Assembly (NCBI RefSeq): GCF_018224885.1
Contig: NZ_JAGTXB010000012.1
Location: forward strand, 124,001-188,000
Origin: Chitinophaga hostae
Lineage (GTDB): Bacteria > Bacteroidota > Bacteroidia > Chitinophagales > Chitinophagaceae
Length of the DNA stretch: 64,000 nt
Direction: 5' to 3'
In this document: in pieces, positions 27,874-36,985 of the stretch
Position numbering within the stretch: the first letter of the stretch is position 1
Layout: each line of letters starts with the position of its first letter
Position numbers and translations under genes: made by a program
The notes under the pieces: model-generated
Databases searched by the model: none
What the model saw: only the letters and a program-made list of their open reading frames with translations
Told to the model about the DNA's origin: nothing

Positions 27874-28186
27874 TGTTACATTATGATTGGGTCGTGGGTT
27901 GCCCGTTCGTCCGGGGCGGGAGCTAAAATAAACGATTTTATCCGCCGTAACTAATAGATAATCAATGAAAAACAATAAATATAGATAGCGAAAAGCATCT
28001 GAATTATATATGTATTGTTTTATTTAATACATTATATTTTTTTAGTTATTAAAAGAATCGCAATGGCCATTTTTATCTTTCAATTCATAAAATTTATAAT
28101 ATATTTTATGAGCGGGAAAGTTCCATCCGGATTTTGTATTATTATTGTCCGACCATAATAAATACGATATTAAACAGGTTTCTTCG
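27874..28186. other. AT-rich divergent intergenic region
   Basis: About 310 nt between the divergent hybrid-kinase and YdcF-like genes. It is very AT-rich from 27960 to 28110. TATCTTTC at 28074-28081 resembles a -7 element for the rightward gene. I see no RNA gene or strong hairpin. Confidence 0.45.
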
Positions 28187-29437
28187 ATGCGCTATCTGAA
28201 AAACTCTTTCTTTACCTGCCTGTTGTTGTTTGTAATACTGTCAACTACGTATAGTCAACAGGTTTATCCTGACCCGCATTACAGGTTTTTATCGGGCCCC
28301 GGACTATTACAGGATCGTAATTTTTACCTGTTTACCCTGCTGGAACAGTTACCCGGTTTGCCATCGCTGCTGACTAAAGACAGCAGTCTGAATGAACTGG
28401 CGAAAGGATACAAACAGCGTATAGCCAATCCCGTAAGTAAACATGACATGGCTGACTCCTTGCTGTTTACAGAAAACACGATCCGGCAGGTGAGCAATAC
28501 CTTTATCACGTTACTGGAGCGTAACCCGGAACAGTGGCTGCCCCTGTTGCGCGAAATGCGCGGCAGCGGCTTGTTTGAACTGTATGCCGGTAAAAGCGAT
28601 GCCCAGTTGCTCCACTATGCATGGAAAGATGCCGCCAACGGCATTAACTATATTATCAATGCCTACGCAAATGGTACCGGTTTGCGCTACCCCGTGATAG
28701 ACTCTGCTGCTTTTTACGTGCGCTCCCCTGCATACAGGGCAGCCATACAACAGCTGCTGGAACAGGTGCGGGAGAAGGATAAACCGGGCGAACTGTTTTT
28801 TCAGCCATCGCTGCAGCTGGCCCTGGGCTTGCTCCGGCTTAACCACCGCGATGAAGCGGTGCGTTACGAACCGATGTCTGCCACTAACGGCGACGCCTAT
28901 AGGTTAATTAAGAAAACCAGCTGGGATAAGTATCCTTATCCTGCGATGCTGATCCTCGGCGCCAGCCCGGTCGCCAAAGAAACCATCAGCGAAACAGGTA
29001 AAAGCCGCTGCCGGATGGGCGCTGAACTGTACCGTAAAGGATTGGCGCCTTTTATTATTGTGTCTGGTGGCCATGTACGCCCTGTAGGAACGGTATACTC
29101 GGAAGCCATAGAAATGAAGAAATACCTCGTCAACGAGTTAAAGATACCCGCTGCCGCCGTAATGGTGGATCCCTATGCAAGACATACCACCACTAATGTG
29201 CGGAATGCAGTCAGGATCGCCTGGAGAAGCGGTATCCCGGTTAATAAAAGAATGTTGTGCGTGTCCGACGCCATGCACCTGGTATATGTAAACAGCCCCC
29301 TGTTTAAACAGCGCTGTATGACCGAGCTGGGATATATGCCTGCGGCGGATATCAAACAGGCTGATCTTTACTTTTTGTCGTTCTTACCAGACCTGCGCTC
29401 GCTGCAGGCAAATGCATTCGATCCCCTGGATCCGTGA
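28187..29437 (+). CDS. YdcF/DUF218-family envelope protein
   Basis: About 416 residues from ATG 28187; a TTG-initiated frame 14 codons upstream is rejected because the ATG begins a clear signal peptide (SFFTCLLLFVILSTTYSQQ). The N-terminal half is helical and unfamiliar. The C-terminal half is a DUF218 domain: AMLILGASP, GAELYRKGLAPFIIVSGGHV, SEAIEMKKYLV, a DPYARHTTTNVRNA block and the late SDAMHLV. E. coli homologues (YdcF, SanA, ElyC) act in envelope or peptidoglycan metabolism or bind adenosylmethionine. The exact reaction is unknown. Monocistronic. Confidence 0.85.
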   Translation: MRYLKNSFFTCLLLFVILSTTYSQQVYPDPHYRFLSGPGLLQDRNFYLFTLLEQLPGLPSLLTKDSSLNELAKGYKQRIANPVSKHDMADSLLFTENTIRQVSNTFITLLERNPEQWLPLLREMRGSGLFELYAGKSDAQLLHYAWKDAANGINYIINAYANGTGLRYPVIDSAAFYVRSPAYRAAIQQLLEQVREKDKPGELFFQPSLQLALGLLRLNHRDEAVRYEPMSATNGDAYRLIKKTSWDKYPYPAMLILGASPVAKETISETGKSRCRMGAELYRKGLAPFIIVSGGHVRPVGTVYSEAIEMKKYLVNELKIPAAAVMVDPYARHTTTNVRNAVRIAWRSGIPVNKRMLCVSDAMHLVYVNSPLFKQRCMTELGYMPAADIKQADLYFLSFLPDLRSLQANAFDPLDP

Positions 29438-29497
29438 TGCGCCATACTTTATCAAGTTTTTCATCTTCCAGATAAACCTTATAATCAAATCAATACT

Positions 29498-30442
29498 ATG
29501 TCCGGGTCATCTCAACAATCTTTATATACTATCCTGGGTGCAGGTGGTATCATCGCCAACCAGCTGGCAAAAGAGCTCGTTAATAACAACAAACAGGTAC
29601 GACTGGTTAGCCGTTCGCCCAAATCAGTGGAAGGCATTACCGACCTGGTAGCAGCAGACATTACCAACTATGAGCAAACAAAGAATGCAGTAAAAGGCAG
29701 CTCCGTCGTGTTCCTTACTGCCGGCCTGAAATACGATATAAAGGTTTGGTCCGACGCATGGCCCAAAATTATGACAAACGCGATCAACGCCTGCAAGGAA
29801 ACCGGCGCCCGGCTTATTTTCTTCGATAACGTATATTCGTATGGGTTAGTAAACGGTCCTATGAAAGAGGATACGCCTTATCATCCTGCCAGTAAGAAAG
29901 GCGTCGTCCGCGCCGCCATCGCCACCCAGCTGATGAACGAAGTAAAAGCAGGAAACATTACCGCTACTATCGCACGTGCTGCCGATTTCTACGGCCCCGG
30001 CGCCGATAAAACCGGCTTCCTGAATATCCTGGTCATTGATAAATTTAAGAACAACAGCACTGCTATGTGGCTGGGAAAAGATGATCAGACACATAGCTAC
30101 ACTTTTACCCCGGATGCCGCTAAAGGACTGTACCTGCTTTCGCAGGACGATAGCTCCTGGAACCAGGTATGGCATTTACCTACCGCCAACCCGGCCCCCG
30201 ATGGTAAAGGCTATGTAAACATGATCGCTGCCCGGATGAACGTAAAACCTAAATACATGAAGCTTGGCAGCTTTATGTTGACGCTCTCCGGCCTGTTCAA
30301 CAGCACCATCAAAGAGATGAAGGAAATGCTGTACCAAAGCAACTATCCCTATATCCTGGATTCTTCAAAGTTTGAAAAACATTTCCAGGTGAAACCAACT
30401 TCTTACGAAGAAGGGATCCGGTTAACACTGGAAAAACAATAG
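29498..30442 (+). CDS. NAD-dependent epimerase/dehydratase-like (NmrA/atypical SDR) protein
   Basis: A 314-residue Rossmann protein. The nucleotide-binding motif is LGAGGIIANQLAKEL (GxGxxxxxxA type), followed by the VRLVSRSP strand end that selects the cofactor and AADITNYEQ. FFDNVYSYGLVNGPMKED contains the atypical Tyr region, and ARAADFYGPG and YTFTPDAAKGL are late motifs typical of epimerase-like proteins. There is no signal peptide. The substrate is unknown. The gene is followed after about 25 nt by the promoter of the SAM-riboswitch transcript and appears monocistronic. Confidence 0.83.
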   Translation: MSGSSQQSLYTILGAGGIIANQLAKELVNNNKQVRLVSRSPKSVEGITDLVAADITNYEQTKNAVKGSSVVFLTAGLKYDIKVWSDAWPKIMTNAINACKETGARLIFFDNVYSYGLVNGPMKEDTPYHPASKKGVVRAAIATQLMNEVKAGNITATIARAADFYGPGADKTGFLNILVIDKFKNNSTAMWLGKDDQTHSYTFTPDAAKGLYLLSQDDSSWNQVWHLPTANPAPDGKGYVNMIAARMNVKPKYMKLGSFMLTLSGLFNSTIKEMKEMLYQSNYPYILDSSKFEKHFQVKPTSYEEGIRLTLEKQ

Positions 30443-30467
30443 TCTACTGAGTTTGTAGGAAAATAAA

Positions 30468-30498
30468 TTTGGTAGTTAATTTTTCTGCCTTATCTTTG
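30468..30498 (+). promoter_or_regulatory. Consensus Bacteroidota promoter (TTTG-N19-TATCTTTG)
   Basis: TTTG at 30468-30471, exactly 19 nt spacer, TATCTTTG at 30491-30498. This is a full match to the primary sigma-factor consensus of Bacteroidota. Transcription would start near 30503, a few bases before riboswitch helix P1. Confidence 0.85.
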
Positions 30499-30516
30499 CA
30501 CCAGTTCTTTAAATAG

Positions 30517-30626
30517 CTTATCAAGAAAGGAGGAGGGACATGGCCCGACGATACCTTAGCAACCATCACTGCGTAAGCAGTGAAAGGTGCTGCATCCATC
30601 CCGGTGTAACAACCAGGAAAGATAAG
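30517..30626 (+). promoter_or_regulatory. SAM-I (S-box) riboswitch
   Basis: The S-box core is visible: P1 CTTATC (30517-30522) pairs with GATAAG (30621-30626). Between them are the conserved AGGAGGGACA and TGGCCCGACGATACCTTAGCAACC-type segment (30530-30566), a P3 hairpin (CACTGC/GCAGTG) with GGTGC, and a P4-like ATCCC/GG segment. It binds S-adenosylmethionine and, through the terminator at 30671-30702, should switch off the downstream sulfur-amino-acid gene. Confidence 0.93.
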
Positions 30627-30670
30627 TCAGATTCTAAGTTTTACTTTACATTATTATTTATATAGTGATA

Positions 30671-30702
30671 AAACTCATCTGGCTCCCAGGTGAGTTTTTT
30701 TT
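30671..30702 (+). terminator. Riboswitch-controlled intrinsic terminator
   Basis: Stem AAACTCATCTGG (30671-30682) with CCAGGTGAGTTT (30686-30697), one G-U pair, loop CTC, followed by eight T. It lies between the SAM-I aptamer and the coding start, as in attenuation-type S-box leaders. Confidence 0.9.
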
Positions 30703-30778
30703 ATGCCCCTGCCTCCCCGATATGCTCATTTAACGGACCTGTTTAATCAATTTTCATCAAACTAAAAATCAAACAAAG

Positions 30779-31957
30779 ATGAGCACTATCACAGAACTGA
30801 TCCATTCTATTCCCGTAGACCCGCACACCGGCGCTATTGCGGTACCCATTTATCAGACTTCTACCTTTGTGCAGGAGGCGCCCGGTGTAAATAAAGGATA
30901 TGACTATGCCCGGTCCAATAATCCTACCCGCGAAACCGCGGAAAAAATCATCGCCAAACTGGAAGGCGGCGCTGCGGCATCTGCCTTTTCCAGCGGCCTG
31001 GCAGCCATAGATGCGGTGATCAAGCTCCTGAAATCCGGCGACGAAATTGTAGCGGTAGATGATATCTACGGCGGCGCTTTCCGCCTGTTTAATAAAGTGT
31101 ATGAAAAATTTGGTATCAAGGTTCATTATGTAGATACTTCCGATACACAAGCGGTGTTTAATGCCATCACACCGGCCACCCGTTTAATATGGCTGGAAAC
31201 ACCCACTAATCCTACGCTGAAGATCTCCGATATCGCTGCTATCGGCCGTATTGCCAAAGCGCATAATTGTTTGTTTTGTGTAGACAATACCTTTGCCTCC
31301 CCCATATTACAAAAGCCGTTGCTGCTGGGCGCCGACCTCGTGATACACAGCGCCACCAAGTATCTCGGCGGGCACAGTGATCTTATTGCCGGTGTGGTGG
31401 TAGCGAAAACAATACAACTGGGAGAGGAGATCAAATTTTATCAGAATGCCTGCGGCGCCATTCTTTCGCCGTTCGACAGCTTCCTGCTGATAAGAGGTAT
31501 AGAAACACTGCACCTGCGCATCAGGCAACATGGAATCAACGCACAGGCGCTGGCAGAATACCTGGAACAACACCCGGCAGTAGCGAAAGTATTTTATCCC
31601 GGATTACCTTCGCACCCGGGACATGAACTGGCAAAGCAGCAGAGTAAAGGATTTGGCGGCATCATCTCTTTTACATTAAAGGATGATACTACCGCGGCAG
31701 CTACGGCATTTGTGACCTCCACTCATTATTTTAAACTGGCAGAAAGCTTGGGTGGTATTAAAAGCTTGCTCTGTCACCCGGCAGCAATGACGCATAAATC
31801 TATTCCCGAGGAAAAAAGAAGGGCGGCCGGAGTGAGCGATAGCCTGATCCGTTTATCTGTAGGATTGGAAGAAACGGCCGATCTGCTGGCCGACCTGGAA
31901 CAGGCCTTTAAGAAACTGCCGGCGCCCGCCCGCGAAGAAAACGTGTTGTCAGCATAG
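30779..31957 (+). CDS. Trans-sulfuration PLP enzyme (cystathionine gamma-synthase/lyase family)
   Basis: A 392-residue Cys/Met-metabolism PLP enzyme. Motifs: [21 protein letters not shown] (phosphate-binding Tyr and Arg), the SSGLAAI loop, VDNTFASP with the PLP-binding Asp, and the Schiff-base Lys194 in [12 protein letters not shown]. The family includes cystathionine gamma-synthase (MetB), gamma-lyase and homocysteine-forming sulfhydrylases. Control by a SAM-I riboswitch favours a biosynthetic role in methionine supply, hence synthase or sulfhydrylase rather than lyase, but sequence alone does not settle it. The last 50 bp overlap the convergent symporter gene. Confidence 0.9.
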   Translation: MSTITELIHSIPVDPHTGAIAVPIYQTSTFVQEAPGVNKGYDYARSNNPTRETAEKIIAKLEGGAAASAFSSGLAAIDAVIKLLKSGDEIVAVDDIYGGAFRLFNKVYEKFGIKVHYVDTSDTQAVFNAITPATRLIWLETPTNPTLKISDIAAIGRIAKAHNCLFCVDNTFASPILQKPLLLGADLVIHSATKYLGGHSDLIAGVVVAKTIQLGEEIKFYQNACGAILSPFDSFLLIRGIETLHLRIRQHGINAQALAEYLEQHPAVAKVFYPGLPSHPGHELAKQQSKGFGGIISFTLKDDTTAAATAFVTSTHYFKLAESLGGIKSLLCHPAAMTHKSIPEEKRRAAGVSDSLIRLSVGLEETADLLADLEQAFKKLPAPAREENVLSA

Positions 31958-33119
31958 CGGCTACATTGTCGCCCGTTGCATTGAGAATGGTGGCCAGCGG
32001 ATCTACCAGGGTGCCAATGATCATCAGCGGCGGCAGCGCTTCTACCGGGAAGCCATATATGCTCATCACCAGCAGCTCACCTATATAGCCGCCGTTGGGA
32101 ATACCGCCTTCCACGATGCTGGCTATAACGGTAACGCCTAAAGCCATAATGATCACGGAAGGACTGTCGAAGCTTTTGCCAAACATAGCAAATACCACCG
32201 CCATTTTTATGATAGAAGAAATACTGGAGCCATCTTTATGCAGGGTGGCTCCCAGGGGCACCACCACGCTTCCGATATCAGCAGGAACGCCCATCCGTCC
32301 CACTGCGTTGAGGTTTGCAGGTATGGTGGCAATGCTGCTGCCGGTGCCCAAAGCGGTAAGACTTGGTACTATATTATTCTTCCAGAAAATTTTAACACCC
32401 GGTATACCTCCCGCTATAAACGCATAGAGTGTAAATCCGACAATAAAATAGAAGATGCCAAAGCCATAATAAATGCCCAGGGAATGGGCATAGGTACCAA
32501 ACAATTGCGGCCCCACAGTGCCCACCTGGTAAGCGAAGTAAGCACCGAGCCCAACAGGGCCCAGCTTCATAATCACGGTCAGCACTTCCTTGATCACTTC
32601 GTTGCCGGAATGCAGGAACTGCCGGAAAGCTCTGCCGGATTCTCCCGCCCGCATGGCAGCGAAGCCAACAAGACCAGAGAAGATAATGAAAGGCAGCATA
32701 TTTTTACGCGACAACAACTCATAAAACTCGCTTACGGTGAGCAGCCTGGCAAGCTGTTCACCCCAGTTACCGGGTTGTTCCAGGCTAATTGCTTTTGATA
32801 ACGTAACCTGTTGATGAATAGGGAAGATCCACACCGCCACAATCGTAAAAAAGGCAGAGATCAGGATCGTAGCCAGGAATAGCAGCGACATTACGCCCAA
32901 TATACGGCCCAGCTTATTACCCGCCTCGATATGCGCAATGGCGTTCGCAATGCTGAAGAATACCAGCGGAATAATTACCGTAAACAACAGGTTCAAAAAA
33001 ATATCGCCTATCGGTTTAATAATGACCACACGTTCTCCGAATATCAGTCCGGCAATGCTGCCGGCTATAATGCCCGCCAGCAGCCAGAACATACTGCTGT
33101 ATGTTTTTAAAAATCCCAT
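31908..33119 (-). CDS. Dicarboxylate/amino acid:cation symporter (DAACS family)
   Basis: A 403-residue membrane protein of the GltP/DctA family. It shows the long helices of this fold, the re-entrant serine-rich loop (TALGTGSSIATIP), the VPLGATLHKDGSS helix in place of the usual NMDGT-type motif, and LVDPLATILNATGDN near the end, matching the helix-8 N-x-x-GD substrate/cation site. It would import glutamate, aspartate or C4-dicarboxylates with protons or sodium. It is convergent with the trans-sulfuration gene, overlapping by 50 bp. Monocistronic; no clear promoter recognised. Confidence 0.92.
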   Translation of the reverse strand: MGFLKTYSSMFWLLAGIIAGSIAGLIFGERVVIIKPIGDIFLNLLFTVIIPLVFFSIANAIAHIEAGNKLGRILGVMSLLFLATILISAFFTIVAVWIFPIHQQVTLSKAISLEQPGNWGEQLARLLTVSEFYELLSRKNMLPFIIFSGLVGFAAMRAGESGRAFRQFLHSGNEVIKEVLTVIMKLGPVGLGAYFAYQVGTVGPQLFGTYAHSLGIYYGFGIFYFIVGFTLYAFIAGGIPGVKIFWKNNIVPSLTALGTGSSIATIPANLNAVGRMGVPADIGSVVVPLGATLHKDGSSISSIIKMAVVFAMFGKSFDSPSVIIMALGVTVIASIVEGGIPNGGYIGELLVMSIYGFPVEALPPLMIIGTLVDPLATILNATGDNVAAMLTTRFLRGRAPAVS

Positions 33120-33218
33120 GCCTGCAATTTATATAATACAAGATAACCAAATGTGTTTGATTCGTGAACAATCTGACATGATTATTGTTTATGCACATAG
33201 CAAACCAAGTTACTTATC

Positions 33219-33542
33219 ATGAAAAGCCTGCTGCTCTGTTTGTTGCTTCCCTTTGCTTTCCAGGAACATACCTATACGGTGGGAGAGGTGATGCGCCACG
33301 CGCGGCAACTGCATAACGACAGTGCCGTGGTACAGATCACCGGGTATGTGACGAGGAAATTACGTGATAATAATTATATGTTTGAAGACAGGACGGCTGA
33401 AATCCAGGTAGATATAGACCCCAAATACCTCCCGAAAACACCTTTTACCGATAAGGATGCGGTGACCATCAAAGCCCTGGTGCAATACGAAATCAACAAA
33501 CCTATCACCCTGAAGGTGAGTCAGCCGGTCAGCAACGATTAA
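33219..33542 (+). CDS. Secreted OB-fold protein, YgiW/YdeI (BOF) family-like
   Basis: A 107-residue protein. A short signal sequence (MKSLLLCLLLPFAFQ) precedes a five-strand OB-like domain: VVQITGYVTRKLRDNNYMFEDRTAEIQVDIDPKYL follows the BOF pattern of G-x-I-x-x-x-L-x-D-x-x-Y-x-F-x-D-x-T-x-x-I-x-V-x-I-D. E. coli relatives (YgiW, YdeI) are periplasmic stress-tolerance proteins of unclear mechanism. It is convergent with the TauE-like exporter (9 nt apart) and apparently monocistronic. Confidence 0.75.
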   Translation: MKSLLLCLLLPFAFQEHTYTVGEVMRHARQLHNDSAVVQITGYVTRKLRDNNYMFEDRTAEIQVDIDPKYLPKTPFTDKDAVTIKALVQYEINKPITLKVSQPVSND

Positions 33543-33551
33543 CGGAAATGC

Positions 33552-34529
33552 CTATATGATTTTTACAAGGAAAGTATAAATGCTCTTCATGCTCACCAGT
33601 ATCACAATCACTGCTACCGCTACCATAATGGTTTTGGCAGAAATTTTATTGGATACCCGTGCCGCAATAGGAGAGGCAATAGCGCTGCCTATCACCAGGC
33701 CCAGTACTGCGTCCCAGTGAACATGGTATAACACGGTAATAAAAGTGAGAGAGCTGAGCATCGCGATAAAAAAGCGGGTAGCCTTTACCGTGCCCAGGGA
33801 AAAACGGGGATGCCGGCCGCCGGCAATCAGGGAAGATAATACAATAGATCCCCAGCCACCGCCGCCGATGGCGTCAATAAAACCGCCACCGAAGCCCAGC
33901 AGGCCAATTCTCTTTATCTTTTTGGTAACTTGTTTTTTACGTTGTGCCCGGACAGCCCGTAACAGGATCACCGTACCCAATATCAGGGTATACAGCGATA
34001 CCAGCGGTTTAGTATATTGCGCATAATGCTCCAGCGATGACAACAGGTAAGCGCCGATCACCGCCCCCGCAATACCGGGTAATATCAGTAGCTTAAAAAG
34101 CTTTTTATTGACGTTGCCCATCCGCTGATGCATCCACCCGGCAATACCGCAGCTCAGGATCTCGGAAATATGCACCGCCGTACTGGCAGATGCCGGCGGA
34201 ATACCCATCGACAGGGAAAAGGTGGTGGAAGTAATACCATACGACATGCCGATCGCACCATCGATCATCGCGAATATAAACCCGGCTACCAGGAAATAAT
34301 AGAAAGTCGGTGGTACATCTTCCACATAGGTGCGGAATGCCGGCGACTGCCACCAGGAAATACCTAATATTACCGCCAATAGCAATAATCCCCCCAATCC
34401 GTATATCCAGCGCTGCTTTTTATAGGCAATGCTTTCGGTGGCGTTGCTGTTTTCCGATGGCAATACTGCCGCTGTTTCTTCTGTGGTCAGGGCCGCCGGA
34501 GCAGCCAGGGTAGTAAGTTCTTTCTCCAT
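33552..34529 (-). CDS. TauE/SafE-family sulfite/anion exporter-like membrane protein
   Basis: A 325-residue protein with about eight membrane segments in two halves. The family motifs GMSYGITSTTF (first half) and GFGGGFIDAIGGGGWGSI (second half, the Gly-rich loop) are clear. A hydrophilic N-terminal extension of about 40 residues rich in Ala, Thr and Glu precedes the first helix and is unusual for the family. The family exports sulfite, sulfoacetate or other organosulfur anions; the substrate here is unknown. Because the sulfur-controlled trans-sulfuration gene is near but separate, a sulfur link is only suggestive. Confidence 0.88.
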   Translation of the reverse strand: MEKELTTLAAPAALTTEETAAVLPSENSNATESIAYKKQRWIYGLGGLLLLAVILGISWWQSPAFRTYVEDVPPTFYYFLVAGFIFAMIDGAIGMSYGITSTTFSLSMGIPPASASTAVHISEILSCGIAGWMHQRMGNVNKKLFKLLILPGIAGAVIGAYLLSSLEHYAQYTKPLVSLYTLILGTVILLRAVRAQRKKQVTKKIKRIGLLGFGGGFIDAIGGGGWGSIVLSSLIAGGRHPRFSLGTVKATRFFIAMLSSLTFITVLYHVHWDAVLGLVIGSAIASPIAARVSNKISAKTIMVAVAVIVILVSMKSIYTFLVKII

Positions 34530-34603
34530 TTTTTATAATGTGCCAGCCTTAATTCACCACAAAATACATAAACTCTATGAAATAAGTAGACTATCGATAA
34601 AAA

Positions 34604-34678
34604 AATTGCGAATTACCAATTACCAATTACGCCGCCAGGGGAGATAAACCGGTAATTGGTAATTTGTAATTCGCAATT
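34604..34678. repeat. 27-bp heptamer inverted repeat, AATT class (locus C)
   Basis: Arms 34604-34630 and 34652-34678 pair with one mismatch. Both arms are 7-mers of the type ACCAATT, or on the other arm GGTAATT, repeated several times. It lies between the divergent TauE and CorC genes, so it is not a simple 3'-end terminator. Confidence 0.88.
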
Positions 34679-34713
34679 CTTTAGAAATCCCAACGTATAA
34701 AAATTGATTTACC

Positions 34714-34721
34714 TATATTTG
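34714..34721 (+). promoter_or_regulatory. Candidate -7 element of the CorC gene
   Basis: TATATTTG matches TAnnTTTG. It lies 27 nt before the ATG at 34748. No convincing -33 TTTG was seen. Confidence 0.4.
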
Positions 34722-34747
34722 GGGTTGCGAACCAATTTACAAACTAC

Positions 34748-36034
34748 ATGCTTTGGCAACTTTTCTGGACAATTATTTTAGTGCTATTAAACGGATTCTT
34801 TGTTGCGGCAGAATTTGCCATTGTTAAAGTACGTTCCTCTCAAATCAACAGCAAGGGTAGCGCGGGTAAAAGAACCACCGCAGCGGCCAAAAGCGTGCTG
34901 AGTAACCTTGACGGCTACCTGGCAGCCACCCAGTTGGGTATTACCTTAGCTTCGCTGGGCCTGGGTTGGGTAGGTGAATCTGTCATGACAGCGATCGTAC
35001 TGCAGCTGATGGGAAAACTGGGTATCGCCATTTCCGCGGCCGCTATCCACTGGATTTCAGTAGCCATCGCATTTACTATTATTACCATACTTCACATTGT
35101 TTTCGGAGAACTGGCCCCAAAATCAATGGCTATCCGTAAACCGTTGCCCACCACATTGGCCGTAGCCATCCCGCTCCGCGTGCTGTTCGTGATTTTCAGA
35201 CCGTTTATCTGGATGCTCAATGGTTTGGCCAACAGTATTCTCCGGCTGATCGGCATCACACCGGCAGGCGAATCCGAAATTCACTCGGAGGAAGAATTGA
35301 AACTGATCATTTCTGAAAGCCAGGAAGGAGGCGCCATCGAAGAAACAGAAAGAGAACTGATTCAGAACGTATTTGAGTTTGATGATAGCCGTGTAAAGGA
35401 AATTCTCACGCATCGTAAAGATATATCTGTCCTCGATATCAACCTCCCTCTTGACCAGCTGATCGACCAGGTGATCAAAGACGGCTATTCCCGGTATCCC
35501 GTATGCAGCGGCTCGCTGGATGAACTGAAAGGAGTGGTATACACAAAAGATGTGGTAAAAGGCGTGCATGAAAAAACGCTGCAAAACATCAAAGACATTA
35601 TGAAACCGGTATTCTATGTACCGGACAGCATGAAAATAAAAGACCTGCTGCGTACTTTCCAGGGCCAGCGCCTGCAGATGGCGGTAGTCACCAATGAGTT
35701 CGGTGATACGGAAGGCATCGTTACTATGGAAGATATCCTGGAAGAGCTGGTAGGAGACATACAGGATGAACATGACCATGAGGCGCCGATCGTTGAGCAA
35801 AAAGACGATAACTTCATCGTGGACGCACATGAATTCCTGGCAGATATCAACGAACTGTTGCCTTACCCGCTCCCTGAAAGCGAACATTATGAAACGCTTT
35901 CGGGTTTAATAAATTATATACACGGAAATATTCCCCGCGAAGGTGAAGTGATCATCATCGAAAACTACGAAGTGCTCATCCTGAAAATGTTCCGCAGTTC
36001 CGTAGAGAAAGCAAGACTAAAGTTGATCCGATAA
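34748..36034 (+). CDS. CorC/HlyC-type (CNNM, DUF21-CBS) membrane protein
   Basis: A 428-residue protein. Residues 1-190 are the DUF21 membrane domain (FWTIILVLLNGFFVAAEFAIVKVR, then ELAPKSMAIRKP). Next comes a CBS pair (about 215-335: VKEILTHRKDISVLDIN, YSRYPVCSGSLDELKGVVYTKDV and VVTNEFGDTEGIVTMEDILEELVG). The CorC_HlyC domain closes the protein (about 345-428). Members export or regulate magnesium or cobalt; older databases call them hemolysins. Ten bases separate it from pirin, so they are probably co-transcribed. Confidence 0.93.
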   Translation: MLWQLFWTIILVLLNGFFVAAEFAIVKVRSSQINSKGSAGKRTTAAAKSVLSNLDGYLAATQLGITLASLGLGWVGESVMTAIVLQLMGKLGIAISAAAIHWISVAIAFTIITILHIVFGELAPKSMAIRKPLPTTLAVAIPLRVLFVIFRPFIWMLNGLANSILRLIGITPAGESEIHSEEELKLIISESQEGGAIEETERELIQNVFEFDDSRVKEILTHRKDISVLDINLPLDQLIDQVIKDGYSRYPVCSGSLDELKGVVYTKDVVKGVHEKTLQNIKDIMKPVFYVPDSMKIKDLLRTFQGQRLQMAVVTNEFGDTEGIVTMEDILEELVGDIQDEHDHEAPIVEQKDDNFIVDAHEFLADINELLPYPLPESEHYETLSGLINYIHGNIPREGEVIIIENYEVLILKMFRSSVEKARLKLIR

Positions 36035-36044
36035 AATATTTTTT

Positions 36045-36908
36045 ATGGAGAAGAAGATATTGCACGTGCTGGAAGGCCGGGAAAAACATATCACCGATAC
36101 CGAGGTAGTAAGACAATCACTGCCTACCATGCAGTTCCGTTTCGCCAACCCGTTTATTGTATTGCATCATATGCCGGCGAAGTATTTTGCGCCGGGCTCG
36201 CCGGAAGACCGGCTGCACCCGCACCCGCACAGGGGCTTTGCGCCGGTTACCTTTATGTTGCAGGGACAGGGCTATCACCGCGATAATGCCGGTAATGCCA
36301 TGACGGTTACCGCCGGCGACGTACAGTGGATGTTTGCCGGGAAAGGTATCCTCCACAGCGAAGGACCATCTGCAGCGTTTCTCGAAAAAGGCGGTAACTA
36401 TGAATTGTTGCAGCTATGGTTTAATGTGCCCGCAGCCCATAAAGGAGAAGCCCCCTGGTACCAGTATGTCAAAGCGGCGGAAATGCCTGTTGTCGCGGCA
36501 AAAGAAGGCGTACACCTGACGCTGGTAGGTGGCAGCTACGACAATAAACAAGGGCCTTTAAAGAATTTTACGCCTATTATCGCTATCTGGGGAAATATAG
36601 AAATCGGAAAAGAGGTAACTTTAACGGCTACACGTGGATACTGGACGCTGCTGTATGTGATAGACGGCGCCATAAAAGTTAACGGAACTGCCGTGGACGG
36701 TTATCACCTGGTAGTTTTTGATAAGGAAGATGAACAGGCCGACATACATATAGAAGCTCTTCAAAACACCCGTCTGCTCTATCTTTGCGCGGAACCAATT
36801 AACGAACCGGTTGCAGCAAAAGACAATTATGTAATGAATACTGCTGCTGAAATTGATCAGGCCATGGAAGATTATAAAAATGGTTTGTTCGGCACGCTCG
36901 AAAAATAA
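36045..36908 (+). CDS. Pirin family protein
   Basis: A 287-residue bicupin. The metal-binding motif of the N-terminal cupin is HPHPHRGFAPVTFMLQG with a further histidine in GILHSEGP. ADIHIEALQNTRLLYLCAEPINEPV at the C-terminal cupin matches the pirin_C domain. Pirins are iron-containing proteins, some with quercetinase activity, others acting in redox sensing. It is downstream of the CorC gene (10 nt) and followed by a hairpin at 36916-36971. Confidence 0.92.
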   Translation: MEKKILHVLEGREKHITDTEVVRQSLPTMQFRFANPFIVLHHMPAKYFAPGSPEDRLHPHPHRGFAPVTFMLQGQGYHRDNAGNAMTVTAGDVQWMFAGKGILHSEGPSAAFLEKGGNYELLQLWFNVPAAHKGEAPWYQYVKAAEMPVVAAKEGVHLTLVGGSYDNKQGPLKNFTPIIAIWGNIEIGKEVTLTATRGYWTLLYVIDGAIKVNGTAVDGYHLVVFDKEDEQADIHIEALQNTRLLYLCAEPINEPVAAKDNYVMNTAAEIDQAMEDYKNGLFGTLEK

Positions 36909-36915
36909 ATAATAA

Positions 36916-36971
36916 ATCATCCTGATGAGCCATCGTTTTTAACCATGCACCTCTTTGCCCATCAGGATGAT
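36916..36971. terminator. Hairpin between convergent genes
   Basis: Perfect 12-bp arms ATCATCCTGATG (36916-36927) and CATCAGGATGAT (36960-36971) with a 32-nt loop, between the pirin gene and the convergent small gene. There is no strong T-run, so termination is plausible rather than certain. Confidence 0.55.
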
Positions 36972-36985
36972 CTGCATCGCATTAA

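Noticed and set aside
35123-35887. 254-codon frame opposite the CorC-type gene
   Set aside because: Shadow of the CBS/DUF21 gene; no start context or motif of its own.
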